64,000 nt of DNA from Streptomyces katrae (GCF_000717655.1 NZ_JNZY01000012.1:62001-126000); one strand, 5' to 3'. Counted from the stretch's first letter, positions 26,425-37,641 are shown. The notes: generated by a model not told the origin, from the sequence alone. Numbers and translations: made by a program.

Positions 26425-26813
26425 CACAGCGCTCGCAATCCCTCGATGACTTCACGCAGAATCCGCTCGTCCGGCAGCCGGGCCGGCGGCACCGGCCGGC
26501 TGACCTTGACGTGCCCGCCCTCCAACAGGTCCCCGAGCAGCACCCGCACCACGCCCACGGGCAGGTCCGCGTCCGCGGCGAGCTCCGCCACGGACTGGGT
26601 CTCGGACCGGCAGAGCCCGAGCAGTGCCCGGTGTTCGGGGCCGAGCAGCGACTCGGCCGCCGCATCCGTGCCCAGAGCGCCCTCGTTGTCCATGACGACC
26701 AGCGCGATCAGGTCGAACCGGACCCCGTGCGGCCCCGGCTTCGTACGCCCGCCGGTCAGGGCGTACGGGCGGACGAGCGGGCCCGCGTCGGCGTCGTACC
26801 ACTGGCCGTTCAT
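26424..26813 (-). CDS. cvnC: Conservon DUF742 protein (CvnC-type)
   Basis: 129-residue DUF742 protein. It has the family N-terminus LVRPYALTGGRTKP, then FDLIALVVM and the winged-helix-like part LLGLCRSETQSVAELAADADLPVGVVRVLLGDLLEGG ending in RPVPPARLPDERIL, a typical multiple-antibiotic-resistance-like DNA-binding fold. It is thought to act with the conservon complex. Its ATG lies 18 bases after the roadblock gene stop, and its stop overlaps the GTPase start. Confidence 0.93.
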   Translation of the reverse strand: MNGQWYDADAGPLVRPYALTGGRTKPGPHGVRFDLIALVVMDNEGALGTDAAAESLLGPEHRALLGLCRSETQSVAELAADADLPVGVVRVLLGDLLEGGHVKVSRPVPPARLPDERILREVIEGLRAL

Positions 26814-26830
26814 GTACCGGACCGCCGCTC

Positions 26831-27274
26831 TCAGCCGGCGGCCGGCGGCTGCGCCGCGAACCGGGGCGGGGTGTAAAGGTGTTCCCCGACCCGCTTCACG
26901 AGCCGGGCCATCTCGTAGGCGATCAGCCCGATGTCGGCGCTCGCCGCGCTGAGGACGGCGAGGCAGGAACCGTCCCCGGCGGCCGCGACGAAGAGGAACC
27001 CCTCGTGCATCTCCACCATCGTCTGGCGTACGCCCCCTGCGTGGAAATGCCGGCCCGCGCCCTTCGCCAGACTGTGGAACCCGGAGGCCACGGCGGCCAG
27101 GTGCTCCGCGTCCTCCCGGCTCAGCGCACTGGACGCGCCCACCGCCAGGCCGTCGTTGGACAGGACCACGGCATGCCGGACCTCGCGGACCCGGACCACC
27201 AGGTCGTCCAGCAGCCAGTCCAGTTCGCCGGACCTGCGGACGCCGTCGGGATCGAATCTCTGGTGCTCGATCAT
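26831..27274 (-). CDS. cvnB: Conservon roadblock/LC7 protein (CvnB-type)
   Basis: 147-residue roadblock protein with ELDWLLDDLVVRVREVRHAVVLSNDGLAVGASS, EDAEHLAAVASGFHSLAKGAGRHFHAGG and a hydrophobic strand FLFVAAAGDGS, in that order. Members regulate the partner GTPase. ATG 27274 overlaps the kinase stop as TGATG and has GAAGGAG seven bases upstream; the GTG at 27277 is less well placed. It is similar to the extra copy at 24789-25187. Confidence 0.94.
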   Translation of the reverse strand: MIEHQRFDPDGVRRSGELDWLLDDLVVRVREVRHAVVLSNDGLAVGASSALSREDAEHLAAVASGFHSLAKGAGRHFHAGGVRQTMVEMHEGFLFVAAAGDGSCLAVLSAASADIGLIAYEMARLVKRVGEHLYTPPRFAAQPPAAG

Positions 27275-30003
27275 CACACTTCTCCTTCACTGCCTGCGTG
27301 GGCGCCGGTCTCCCGGGCGCCGGTCTCCTGGGCCCCGCGGACCCAGCCGGCCCGGTAGGCCGCCATCCGGTCGCGGGCCTGCTCCGGGCTGCGCCCCGGC
27401 GGCTCCTCGGACGGGCGCGCCCCGGCCGGGGCCTTCGGGGCGGGGGTCTCGCGCAGCTGCGGTACGAGGCTGGCCTGGCGTACGCGGCGCGGCAGTCCGG
27501 TGACCGGGGCGTCGGGCAAGGAGGCGGAGACCCCGTCACGCCGCGGGGCCGGAGCGGGCGCAGGCGCCGGCGCCGGGGCCGGGGCCGGGGCGGAATCCGA
27601 AGCCGGCGCCGGAACCGGTGCGGCCTGCGTACGGGTTACCGAGCCCCCGGGACCCCGCGGCCGCAGCGAGGCCACCGGGGCGGGGCGCGGTTCCTCCCGT
27701 ACGGGGCCGCGGTCCGGGAGCGGGGTGCCGCGCCCGTCCTCCCGTATCACCGAGCGGCGGGCGTCCTCCCGTACGACGGTGATCGCGGGCGGCGGCGGTG
27801 CCGGCTCCTGCCGTTCCACCGGAGCCTCGACCAGCTGGTCGCGTTCCGGGGCCGCCGCCGGCGACGGGCCGGTCTCGATGGCGCCCTGGAGCAGGGAGCT
27901 CGGCAGGAGCACCACGGCGGTGGTGCCCCCGTACGGTGACGTGCGCAGGTGCACCCGCACACCGTGCCGGGCCGCGAGGCGGCTGACCACGAAGAGCCCG
28001 AGCCGGTCGCTGTCGAACAGGTCGAGGGCCTCGGACTGTTCGATGCGCCGGTTGGCCTCGTGGAGGGTCTCGCGGCCCATGCCGAGCCCGCGGTCCTCGA
28101 CCTCCAGGACGTATCCGGCGCCGACGGGCTCGCCACTGACGCGGACCTTGGTGTGGGGCGGGGAGAACTGGGTGGCGTTCTCGATGAGTTCGGCGAGCAG
28201 GTGCGTGAGGTCGGCGACGGCGCCACCGACCACGGCGGCCTCGGCCAGCTGGCGGACCTCGACGCGCGGGTAGTCCTCGATCTCGGAGACGGCGGCCCGT
28301 ACGACGTTGGTCAGCGGGACCGGCATCCGCCAGGCGCGCCCGGGAGCGGCGCCCGACAGGATGATCAGGCTCTCGGCGTGCCGGCGCATCCGCGTCGTGA
28401 GGTGGTCGAGGCGGAAGAGGTCGCCGAGTTCGCCGGGGTCGTCGGCGCGCCGTTCCATCGAGTCGAGCAGCGTGAGCTGCTTGTGCACGAGGACCTGGCT
28501 GCGGCGGGCGAGGTTGACGAAGACGCCGCTCACCCCGCTGGCGAGCTCGGCCCGCTCGACGGCAGCGCTGAGCGCTGCCCGGTGGACGGTGGCGAGCGCC
28601 TCGCCGACCTGGGTGATCTCGTCGTCGGCCGGCGGTGGGGGCGGGGTCTCGGCGTCGACGTCGATGTCCCGGCCGGCCCGCAGCCGGTCCATGGCGTGCG
28701 GGAGCTTGCGGTGGGCGATCTCCAGGGCGGTGTTGCGCAGCGAGACGAGTTCCACGACGAGGGCGCGGCCGATGCGAACGGAGATGACGAGGGAGGCGGC
28801 GACGGCCGCGAGGCCCAGCAGCACGGCGGCTCCGGCGGCGCTGAGCCCGGCTTGGGCGAGGGGGTCGGTGCGGTCGGCGGCTGCGGTGTGCGCGGCGGCC
28901 TCGATCTCGCGCAGGGAGGTGCTGATGCTCGAGTACGCCGCGTCCCAGCCGGCCGGCGCGCCGCGGGCCGCGTCCTTGGCCGACCCGCCGGCCGACCCGC
29001 CGACTGATCCACCGGCCGGCCCACCGGCCGTCCCGGTGCCCGTGGCCGTCCCCGCGGCGAGCGCCCGGTCCTCGGCAGCGGTCAGCTCGGCGTAGGCGGC
29101 GCTCTTGGCCACGGACTGCCAGGCGGCCTGCTGGGCGGCGGGCAGGTCGTCGGCGGAATTCGCGGTGAGGGCGCGGCGGGCCTCGACGACGCCGGTGAGG
29201 CGCCGAAGCGCTTCGGCGGTGCGCGGGCCGGGCGCGGCGATCAGGGCGTCCTCGCGGGAGAGGAGTTCCCCGGCGCGGGCGAATTCGAGCAGGACGCGCG
29301 CACCGGGGCCGAGTTCGGGCTTCCGACCGCCGGAGAGGGAGCCGTGGACGGAGAGGGCGCTGTCCACCACGCGGGTGTACGTCTCGTACGCCGCGTCCTG
29401 GGTCGCTCGCCGGTCCGCGATGTCCTTGCGGGTGGAGCCGAGGGCCTCCGCCGCGGCCACGAAGGCTCCGACCCGGACGACGACTTCGGTGCGGTGGTCG
29501 CCGGACTCGGCCACGGTGTGCCGGTCACCGAGCCGCAGCCGCGCGACGGCGGCGTCGGTGCGCCGCGACTGCTGTTCCAGGGCGGCGCCCTGGTCGGCGG
29601 CGGGGTCGGCCAGGTAGCGGACGGCGGCGCGGCGTTCGGCCTGGAGCTCGGTGACGGCGGCCGCGACGGGGGTGCGTATCTGCTCGTCGACCCGCTGGAC
29701 GCGACTGAGCCGGGCGATGTCCTGGGCGGTGCTGACCGTCGCGAAGCCCCAGAGGGCGAGCAGGGAGACGACCGGGACCATCAGGAGCGACACGATCTTC
29801 GCGCGGACGGTGGCGGGGCGCAGCCGCAGCCGGCGGGATCCGCCGTCGGCTTCGGCGGCCGCCGGGCCGGGACGGCCGGTCCGCGGGTCCTGCTGCGCCG
29901 CCGGCTCCTCGGCGGGCGGTCCGGCGTGGGCCCGGCGGCCGCGCGCCGGGGGCGCGGGCAGCTGCGGCGCCGCTGCTTCCGGTGGTCTGCGGGGTGTGCG
30001 CAT
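27274..30003 (-). CDS. cvnA: Conservon sensor histidine kinase with nitrate/nitrite-sensing-like domain (CvnA-type)
   Basis: 909-residue membrane kinase. The order is: proline-rich cytoplasmic start (1-60), first membrane helix (IVSLLMVPVVSLLALWGFA, about 70-90), long extracytoplasmic NIT-like helical sensor (95-375), second helix (AAVLLGLAAVAASLVISV, about 385-405), HAMP-like linker, dimerisation helices, HATPase_c domain near 590-700 (LAELIENATQFS, EDRGLGMG, GLFVVSRLAARHG), and a long disordered Pro/Ala/Arg tail. A phospho-accepting His with the classic H-box context is not obvious, as in other CvnA proteins. GAGGAG precedes the ATG. It is first of the four-gene operon. Confidence 0.94.
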   Translation of the reverse strand: MRTPRRPPEAAAPQLPAPPARGRRAHAGPPAEEPAAQQDPRTGRPGPAAAEADGGSRRLRLRPATVRAKIVSLLMVPVVSLLALWGFATVSTAQDIARLSRVQRVDEQIRTPVAAAVTELQAERRAAVRYLADPAADQGAALEQQSRRTDAAVARLRLGDRHTVAESGDHRTEVVVRVGAFVAAAEALGSTRKDIADRRATQDAAYETYTRVVDSALSVHGSLSGGRKPELGPGARVLLEFARAGELLSREDALIAAPGPRTAEALRRLTGVVEARRALTANSADDLPAAQQAAWQSVAKSAAYAELTAAEDRALAAGTATGTGTAGGPAGGSVGGSAGGSAKDAARGAPAGWDAAYSSISTSLREIEAAAHTAAADRTDPLAQAGLSAAGAAVLLGLAAVAASLVISVRIGRALVVELVSLRNTALEIAHRKLPHAMDRLRAGRDIDVDAETPPPPPADDEITQVGEALATVHRAALSAAVERAELASGVSGVFVNLARRSQVLVHKQLTLLDSMERRADDPGELGDLFRLDHLTTRMRRHAESLIILSGAAPGRAWRMPVPLTNVVRAAVSEIEDYPRVEVRQLAEAAVVGGAVADLTHLLAELIENATQFSPPHTKVRVSGEPVGAGYVLEVEDRGLGMGRETLHEANRRIEQSEALDLFDSDRLGLFVVSRLAARHGVRVHLRTSPYGGTTAVVLLPSSLLQGAIETGPSPAAAPERDQLVEAPVERQEPAPPPPAITVVREDARRSVIREDGRGTPLPDRGPVREEPRPAPVASLRPRGPGGSVTRTQAAPVPAPASDSAPAPAPAPAPAPAPAPRRDGVSASLPDAPVTGLPRRVRQASLVPQLRETPAPKAPAGARPSEEPPGRSPEQARDRMAAYRAGWVRGAQETGARETGAHAGSEGEV

Positions 30004-30111
30004 GGGCTCCTCGTTCGGGGTGCGGTCCAGCGGGGTCGAGTCGGGGAGTCGGGCCGGACCGGGCCGGACCGGGTTACGGACGGGCGGGCCGATCAGGCCC
30101 GGCCCGGCGGT

Positions 30112-30927
30112 TCAGCGGGCCGGCGCGGCCGGCGCCACCGGCGCTGCGGGCCCGGGCGCCTGCCCGCCCAGGTGCCGGGCGGCCGAGGCGGAGGCGGCGC
30201 GCTCGTCGGCGGTCGGGGAGAGCGCGACGAACGCGGAGGTGATGAAGAGGTACGAGCCGAGCCCGACCGCGAGCGGGAAGATGAACTGCATCGCGGTGGC
30301 GCCCGGCAGGGCGTGGTCCGAGGGGACGACGCGGACGGCGACCGCCATCATCCCGGTGTAGTGCATGCTGCTGACGGCGGCGCCCATGACGAGCGAGGCG
30401 ACGGCGACGGCGGCCGGCGCCTTGATGTTGAGCGCGGCCCACAGCGCAGCGGTGGCCGCGACGACGGCGATGGCGAGGGAAAGCCCGACCGTGAGCGGGT
30501 CGTACGAGATGCTGCCGTGCAGGCGCAGGGCGGCCATGCCGAGGTAGTGCATGCTGGCGACCCCGAGGCCGGTGGTGAGCCCGCCGAGGACCAGGGCGCG
30601 GCCGCGGTCCCTGCCGTAGCCGACGGCGAAGACGCCGGCGCCCACGACGATCATGGCGACGAGCAGGCTGAGGACGGTCAGCGGCACGTTGTAGTGGATC
30701 TCGGTGCCGGTGACGTTGAAGCCGAGCATCGCGACGAAGTGCATCGTCCAGATGCCGGTGCCGATGGCGGAGGCCGCGGTGAGGAGCCAGTTGCGGCGGG
30801 AGGATCCGGTCGTCGCGGCGAGTGCGCGGACGGTGCAGCGCAGCCCGAGGGCGGCGCCGATGGATGCCATCACATATGACAGTACGGGTGTCAGCCAGCC
30901 ATAGGCCGCGTGGTCGAGGTGTCCCAT
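30112..30927 (-). CDS. MHYT-domain integral membrane sensor
   Basis: 271-residue membrane protein with seven predicted helices and three MHYT-type repeats: MHFVAM near residue 62, MHYLGM near 127 and MHYTGM near 190. MHYT domains are proposed to bind copper and sense O2, CO or NO. There is no attached GGDEF, EAL or kinase domain, only a Pro/Ala-rich tail, so it may signal through a separate protein. It lies 108 bases upstream of the conservon kinase on the same strand, which may bring a gas/redox input to that kinase; this is inference from order only. Confidence 0.92.
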   Translation of the reverse strand: MGHLDHAAYGWLTPVLSYVMASIGAALGLRCTVRALAATTGSSRRNWLLTAASAIGTGIWTMHFVAMLGFNVTGTEIHYNVPLTVLSLLVAMIVVGAGVFAVGYGRDRGRALVLGGLTTGLGVASMHYLGMAALRLHGSISYDPLTVGLSLAIAVVAATAALWAALNIKAPAAVAVASLVMGAAVSSMHYTGMMAVAVRVVPSDHALPGATAMQFIFPLAVGLGSYLFITSAFVALSPTADERAASASAARHLGGQAPGPAAPVAPAAPAR

Positions 30928-31086
30928 GGCCCCGGGACGCTAGTCCGGGTGAGGGCGCGAACAAGGGGCGCATTTCGAAAGCAGCTGGAACTGCTGGAAT
31001 ATGACAGAGCTACGTTCATCTCCGATCACGCCACGTGCCACCTTGCACACGCACCGCGCGGAGCCCCCATGGGGGATCATGTCCAC

Positions 31087-31686
31087 ATGAGCGAAGACCA
31101 CACGCACGTGCAGGAGTTCTTCGGGGCACGCGCCGCCGACTGGGACCGGAAGTTCCCGGACGACGGGCCCGCGTTCACGGCCGCCGTGGCCGAGTTCGGC
31201 CTGCACCCCGGGGACCGCGTGCTCGACGCGGGATGCGGGACCGGGCGGGCGCTCTCGGCGCTGCGCGCCGCCGTCGGACCGGCCGGCACGGTGCTCGGCG
31301 CGGACCTCACCCCCCGGATGCTGGCCGCCGCGCGGCAGGCCGGCCGGGGCGCGGAGGGCGCGCTGCTGCTCGCGGACGTGGCCCGGCTGCCGCTGCGCGA
31401 CGGGGTGCTGGACGCCGTCTTCGCCGCCGGGCTGATCGCGCACCTTCCCGACCCGGAGGCGAACCTGCGCGAGCTCGCCCGCGTCGTCCGCCCCGGCGGC
31501 CGGCTCGCCCTGTTCCACCCGATCGGGCGAGCGGCCCTCGCGGCGCGGCAGGGCCGCGAGCTGACGCCGGACGACCTGCGGGCCGAGCACAACCTCGGAC
31601 CGCTCCTGGCCGGTGCGGGCTGGGACATGACCTCGTACGCCGACGAGGACGCCCGCTTCCTGGCGCTCGCGCTGCGCCGCGCCTGA
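31087..31686 (+). CDS. Class I SAM-dependent methyltransferase
   Basis: 199-residue methyltransferase of the type-11 family. Motif I is VLDAGCGTGRALSAL near residue 45, then LGADLTPRMLAAARQ, LLADVARLPLRDGVLDAVFAAGLIAHLPDPEANLRELARVVRPGGRL in family order. The substrate is unknown. ATG 31087 begins about 12 residues before the conserved FFGARAADWD; ATG 31069 is an alternative. The 159-base gap to the divergent MHYT gene holds its promoter. Confidence 0.9.
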   Translation: MSEDHTHVQEFFGARAADWDRKFPDDGPAFTAAVAEFGLHPGDRVLDAGCGTGRALSALRAAVGPAGTVLGADLTPRMLAAARQAGRGAEGALLLADVARLPLRDGVLDAVFAAGLIAHLPDPEANLRELARVVRPGGRLALFHPIGRAALAARQGRELTPDDLRAEHNLGPLLAGAGWDMTSYADEDARFLALALRRA

Positions 31687-31753
31687 CCAGCGCACCCCTT
31701 ACACACGTCTTGTACGTCGGCACCTCGCCCGGGGCCCGCGGAGGTGCCCCGGA

Positions 31754-32668
31754 TCACGTCGGAGGCTGGGCCTCAGCCCCGGCCGGCCGGCGGGGATGCG
31801 GCACGGGGCATCCCCCCGAGCCGGGCACGGGAAACGTGCCGAGCTCGCCCACGTCGTAGCCGTGGGGGTAGCCCTTGATCTCCGGGTTCTGCCGGGCGTA
31901 GTGGGGGGCCTTGCGCGGCGGCAGCAGCCGGACGGCGCGGCCGCGCAGCTTCAGGGCGCCCCGGAACAGCGCCTTGACCTGCGGGCGGGGGCTCTCGTAG
32001 CGGAAGGCCGACAGCAGCGGCTCGTCGAGGAGCGAGAGGCTCAGTGCCCGCACGGCGGGGGCGAGCGGCGCCGGGTACCAGGAGGCCATCAGACCGATGG
32101 TGGAGTCGGCGACCTTGCGGCCGCCCTCGTCCCAGCCGAAGTGGGCCTCTTCGTAGGCGTTCAGGGTCTCCTCGAACTCCTCGTAGGAGCCCGGGATGTC
32201 CGTGATGCCCATGTGCCGGCCGAGTTCGGCGTAGTAGTTCGCGCTGGCCCGGCGCTCGTGGTGGGTCATCGGGCGCCAGCCGTAGGCGTCCAGCCAGCGC
32301 ACCGGAATCACCACGAAAGTGCACAGGACGTACCGCATGTCCTCGTTGCCGATGTCGTAGGCGCGGTGCATCTGGTTGACGCGGCGGATCGCGGTGCGCG
32401 CGGTCTCGCTCTCGAATCCGTGCTCCACGACGGCGTCGAGGAGCAGCGCGGTGTCGTCGTAGCGTTTCTGCGGGCGGTCGGTGAACTCGGCGGTCTCGGC
32501 CAGCAGGCGGCCGATGGCGGGCACGGCGTAGGTGCGGAAGAGGGCGAGCTCCAGCGCGCGGGTGAAGTCCCAGGGGAATTCGTAGGTGGCGGTGAGCCGG
32601 TAGATGGTGAGGAAGTCCTCGTCGGGGTCGAGACGGAGGATCTCCCTCAGCCGGTCGTAACGCTGCAC
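31754..32668 (-). CDS. MpaB/DUF2236-family oxygenase-like protein
   Basis: 304-residue protein of the mycophenolic-acid-B/DUF2236 family, related to latex-clearing heme oxygenases. The conserved centre is present: NQMHRAYDIGNEDMRYVLCTFVVIPVRWLDAYG in several pieces, MTHHERRASANYYAELGRHMGI, and the C-terminal proline/arginine patch. Activity is unknown for the bacterial subfamily. GTG 32668 (VQRYDRLREIL) has AAAGGG at good spacing; the reading could extend to 32698. Convergent with the methyltransferase gene. The C-terminal tail is Pro/Gly rich. Confidence 0.85.
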   Translation of the reverse strand: MQRYDRLREILRLDPDEDFLTIYRLTATYEFPWDFTRALELALFRTYAVPAIGRLLAETAEFTDRPQKRYDDTALLLDAVVEHGFESETARTAIRRVNQMHRAYDIGNEDMRYVLCTFVVIPVRWLDAYGWRPMTHHERRASANYYAELGRHMGITDIPGSYEEFEETLNAYEEAHFGWDEGGRKVADSTIGLMASWYPAPLAPAVRALSLSLLDEPLLSAFRYESPRPQVKALFRGALKLRGRAVRLLPPRKAPHYARQNPEIKGYPHGYDVGELGTFPVPGSGGCPVPHPRRPAGAEAQPPT

Positions 32669-32803
32669 CGGGTGTCCCTTTCTGTGGCGGGGCCCCAACT
32701 CTACGTGCAGGTAGCGGGCTTGGAAATCGTCGCCCGCAGGCTCTCGACGCGGGGGTTACCCGCTGGTTAGGGTGCGCCGACGAGAGAGCGACGGGGAGGC
32801 CAC

Positions 32804-33598
32804 GTGTCCGACGAGGAGGAGGGCGGTTCGCTCTACGTGCTGACCGCCGTGCTGCTGACCCCCGCGCAGTTTCCGAGCATCCTGGGCGATGACTTCCCGG
32901 AGGCCTGCGCGCTGCTGGGCGTGAAGCCCGTGGCACGGGGGTACGGGCTGGTTCTGGGCCAGGACGAGGAGGGCGCGCGCTGGACCGTCGTCGTGGACGA
33001 CGTCTCGCTCGTGGCCATGGCGATCGCCTCCTGGGACTGCGGCATGGAGTACGACCTGTCGCCGGACGAGCGCACGATCGTGGTCTCGCTGGCGGGCTGG
33101 CCGCTGGACCTGTCGGTGGCGACTCCGGGGATCCCGGATCCGCACGATCCGGAGCAGGGCGCCGACGGCACCGGCCGGGTGCCGCTGGCACCGCCCTCCG
33201 CCGAGGCGTGGGGACCGGTGCAGCGGCGCATGGGCGCGGACCAGATCGCCCGGGAGTGGTCCGACTGGCGCGAGCGCGTCGCGACGGACGGCGGGGCGGC
33301 GGCCGCGGCGCACCCCGGGCTCGCGCGGGCGCTCAAGGAGGCCGTCGAGTACGCGCAGAGCCCGCCTCCGCCCGGACGGGTGCGGTCCTCCTTCGCGGGC
33401 GAGGGGGCGCGGACCCTGCGGGTGGACGGGCCCGGCTGGTCGCTGGTGGCCCGGACGGACGACGCGGCATTCGTGCTGCTGGACGAGGAGGCGAGCGAGG
33501 TGCTGGCGGTCCCCCGCGACGGGGATCCCGATCTCGGTCTGCCGAAACTGCCGGAGCTGCTGGCGGCGCTGGACCGCATCGCGGTACGCCCGGTCTGA
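32804..33598 (+). CDS. Hypothetical protein, actinomycete-type
   Basis: 264-residue acidic soluble protein that I do not recognise. The first 110 residues are beta/alpha (SLYVLTAVLLTPAQFP, RWTVVVDDVSLVAMAIASWDCGM), then a Pro/Asp-rich linker (PGIPDPHDPEQGADG), a helical stretch and a final beta-rich piece (LVARTDDAAFVLLDEEASEVLAV). No signal peptide or membrane helix. GTG start preceded by GGGGAGG. It ends 16 bases before the TrmO-like gene, so they are likely one operon, but the context does not suggest a function. Confidence 0.8.
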   Translation: MSDEEEGGSLYVLTAVLLTPAQFPSILGDDFPEACALLGVKPVARGYGLVLGQDEEGARWTVVVDDVSLVAMAIASWDCGMEYDLSPDERTIVVSLAGWPLDLSVATPGIPDPHDPEQGADGTGRVPLAPPSAEAWGPVQRRMGADQIAREWSDWRERVATDGGAAAAAHPGLARALKEAVEYAQSPPPPGRVRSSFAGEGARTLRVDGPGWSLVARTDDAAFVLLDEEASEVLAVPRDGDPDLGLPKLPELLAALDRIAVRPV

Positions 33599-33614
33599 AC
33601 CCGAAGGAGACGCT

Positions 33615-34076
33615 GTGCTGGTGGAGTCGGAGCCGGTGGCCGTGGTGGTGGGCGGCCGCGCGGAGGTCGTCGACGACGACTGGGGACGGGAGACGGCCGT
33701 GATCCGCCTGGACGGCCGCCGGTTCGGCCCGGACGCCTTGTACGGGCTGGCGGAGTTCTCGCACCTCGAGGTGGTCTACCACTTCGACCGCGTCCCGGTG
33801 GAGAAGATCGAGACGGGCGCGCGGCACCCCCGGGGCAACCCGGACTGGCCGCTGGTCGGCATCTTCGCCCAGCGCGGCAAGAACAGGCCGAACCGGCTGG
33901 GTGTCTCCCGGTGCCGGATCCTGAAGGTGGACGGCCTGGACGTGCACGTGGCGGGCCTGGACGCGGTGGACGGCACCCCGGTGCTCGACCTGAAGCCCTA
34001 CCTGGCCGAATTCGGGCCCCGCGGAGACCTCCGCCAGCCGGACTGGGCCACGACGCTGATGCGGGACTACTACTGA
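33615..34076 (+). CDS. TrmO/TsaA-like SAM-dependent tRNA methyltransferase
   Basis: 153-residue protein of the YaeB/TrmO (UPF0066) family, whose E. coli member N6-methylates t6A37 in tRNA-Thr using SAM. The core is visible: EFSHLEVVYHFDRV, RHPRGNPDWPLVGIFAQRGKNRPNRLGVSRCRIL in parts, and VDGTPVLDLKPYLAEF. It is shorter than TrmO, lacking the C-terminal extension, so the substrate might differ. The GTG start at 33615 follows GAAGGAGA with good spacing. Confidence 0.87.
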   Translation: MLVESEPVAVVVGGRAEVVDDDWGRETAVIRLDGRRFGPDALYGLAEFSHLEVVYHFDRVPVEKIETGARHPRGNPDWPLVGIFAQRGKNRPNRLGVSRCRILKVDGLDVHVAGLDAVDGTPVLDLKPYLAEFGPRGDLRQPDWATTLMRDYY

Positions 34077-34077
34077 T

Positions 34078-34108
34078 CCGGGCCCGCCACGACGCGGCGG
34101 GGGCCCGG
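34078..34108. terminator. GC-rich hairpin after the TrmO-like gene
   Basis: Arms CCGGGCCCGCC (34078-34088) and GGCGGGGGCCCGG (34096-34108) pair with a two-base bulge around a 7-base loop, beginning 2 bases after the stop. It lies between convergent genes. Confidence 0.6.
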
Positions 34109-34182
34109 ACGCCCCGCCCGGGCCCGGCCCGCCGGGCCGACCCCGGGTACGGACGGAGTTCGGCGCACGCGGCCGCGCCCGC

Positions 34183-34365
34183 TCAGCGGCCGAGCTGCTT
34201 TTTGGACATACCCCGCAGACGGCGCCGCTGGGAGGAGTCCAGCAGCAGGTAGGCGGCCGCCGGCACCCCGATCAGAACCAGCAGCCCTGCCCAGAACCCG
34301 ACCGTCCAGAACAACACGATGGCTGCCGCGACTCCGGCAACCGCGACCTTGCCGCGCTTGGACAT
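34183..34365 (-). CDS. Small two-helix membrane protein
   Basis: 60-residue protein with a basic start (MSKRGK), two adjacent hydrophobic helices (VAVAGVAAAIVLFWTVGFWA and GLLVLIGVPAAAYLLL), and a highly basic tail (QRRRLRGMSKKQLGR). ATG 34365 is preferred over 34395 because GGAGG lies seven bases upstream. It resembles widespread Streptomyces small membrane proteins of unknown function. No operon partner on this strand. Confidence 0.75.
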   Translation of the reverse strand: MSKRGKVAVAGVAAAIVLFWTVGFWAGLLVLIGVPAAAYLLLDSSQRRRLRGMSKKQLGR

Positions 34366-34694
34366 CTGCGGACACCTCCACCTGTCGTCGTCCACTATCC
34401 CCTCAACGCACCACCGCGACCCCGCGTTCCCGCCCCCGGGCTCCCGACGAAGACGCCGTACGTACGGCTGCCGCCCGGGGCCTCCCCCGCCGGGCCCGGT
34501 CCCGCCGGCCGGCGGCTACCGTGCGCGACCGGGTCGCCACGGACCTGGCCGCCCGGGCCGGGGGCTTCGGCCCGGGTCCGCCCGGCAGGCCTGGCGGCGT
34601 TTCGGCAGTGCGTGGCCGACACGGTGCTTGTCGGGGCTCGGGGCCTGGACGACGATGGGGCGCTCCGGGAAGCGCGGCCCCACGGGAGGGTGAC

Positions 34695-36047
34695 ATGGAC
34701 GATCCGTCGGTGGCGCTGCCGGGCGGGGCCGATCCCGCCGAGCGCACGCGCGTACTGCGGCGGGCGCACACCGCGTTCACGCAGGACGGGCGGGTCGAGG
34801 CTCCGGTCCGGGCGGTGATCGCGAACTCCTGGCGGCGGTGCGCCAGGGCCCGGGTCGGCCCGGAGTGCGCGCCCCGGGTGGACCTGGCGGAGGCGGAGCT
34901 GCGGTCGTACCGGGCGCAGCACCCGCTGGCCCGGGTGATGCCGGTGTTCCGGGACCTCGTGGGGGCCTTCGCGGCGCACGGGGCCCATCTGCTGGCGGTG
35001 TGCGACGCGCGGGGCAGTCTGCTGTGGGTGGAGGGCGAGACGGCCACGCTGCGCCGGGCCGAGGGCCTCGGCTTCGTACCGGGCTCCCGCTGGGCCGAGA
35101 CGGCGATGGGGACCAATGCACCGGGCACGGCGGTCGCCGTCGGGGAGCCGGTCCAGGTCTTCGGCGCCGAGCACTTCAGCCGTCGGGTCCACCCGTGGAC
35201 GTGTGCGGCCGCCCCGGTGCACGACCCCCGTACCGGCCGGCTGCTCGGCGCGGTGGACATCACCGGCGGCGACGGACTGGCCCATCCACACTCCCTCGGC
35301 TTCGTGCAGGCGGTGGCCCGGGCCGCGGAGGCCCAGCTGGCACTGCTCGACCCGTTCCCAAAGGCCGCCGCGGACACCCTCGGCGCCCTCGGCCGGGACG
35401 AGGCACTGCTGGTCGGCGGTGACGGCACGAGGATCCGCCTGGGGCGGCGGCACAGCGAGATCATGGCGCTCCTCGCGCACCACCCCGAGGGGCTGTCGGG
35501 CGAGGAGCTGGCGATCGGGCTGTACGAGGACGAGTCGGTGTCACCGGTGACCCTGCGCGCCGAAATGTCACGGCTGCGCGGGCTGTTGGGGGGCCGCGCC
35601 CCGCTCTCCCGGCCCTACCGGACGGCGGCGCCGCTGGAGGCGGACTTCAGCGTCGTGAGCCGCCACCTGGCGGCCGGCGCCGTGTCGGCTGCGCTCCGGC
35701 ACTACGCGGGCCCGCTGCTCCCCGGCTCGACCGCGCCGGGCATCGTCCGGCTGCGGCGCCGGATCGAGGACCAGGCACGGGCCGCCGTGATCGCCCGGGC
35801 GGACGTGGGGCTGCTGACCGACTGGGTGTGCGCCCCGTGGGGCGCGGACGATCCGGCGGTGTGGCGGGCGCTGGCCGCGACCCTGCCGCCGGAGGGCCGC
35901 CCGGCCGCACTGGCCCGCGTACGGGCCCTCGACAGCGAACTCGGCCCCGGGGGACCCGGCCCAGGCGCCGGGGCCGGACCACCTCCCGTCCGACGGGGGT
36001 CGGCGCGGCCGGGCCGTGCAACGTATCCGCAACCTGCTTGCTCCTAG
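34695..36047 (+). CDS. GAF-domain transcriptional regulator (AcoR-like N-terminus)
   Basis: 450-residue regulator. Residues about 30-70 hold the conserved [15 protein letters not shown] stretch of AcoR-type activators, and residues 90-210 form a GAF sensor ([63 protein letters not shown]). The C-terminal half has a winged-helix-like segment ([25 protein letters not shown]). No AAA+ domain is present. GGGAGGG precedes the ATG. The aldehyde dehydrogenase starts 55 bases downstream; this regulator/ALDH order is common in Streptomyces and suggests it controls that gene. Confidence 0.88.
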   Translation: MDDPSVALPGGADPAERTRVLRRAHTAFTQDGRVEAPVRAVIANSWRRCARARVGPECAPRVDLAEAELRSYRAQHPLARVMPVFRDLVGAFAAHGAHLLAVCDARGSLLWVEGETATLRRAEGLGFVPGSRWAETAMGTNAPGTAVAVGEPVQVFGAEHFSRRVHPWTCAAAPVHDPRTGRLLGAVDITGGDGLAHPHSLGFVQAVARAAEAQLALLDPFPKAAADTLGALGRDEALLVGGDGTRIRLGRRHSEIMALLAHHPEGLSGEELAIGLYEDESVSPVTLRAEMSRLRGLLGGRAPLSRPYRTAAPLEADFSVVSRHLAAGAVSAALRHYAGPLLPGSTAPGIVRLRRRIEDQARAAVIARADVGLLTDWVCAPWGADDPAVWRALAATLPPEGRPAALARVRALDSELGPGGPGPGAGAGPPPVRRGSARPGRATYPQPACS

Positions 36048-36102
36048 CCTCCCTCCCGAGCGCTGTCCGACGGCGGCCGGCGCCCGGCAAGGGGAGGACA
36101 CC

Positions 36103-37626
<1,524 letters not shown>

Positions 37627-37641
37627 AGAACAGAAATCCGC

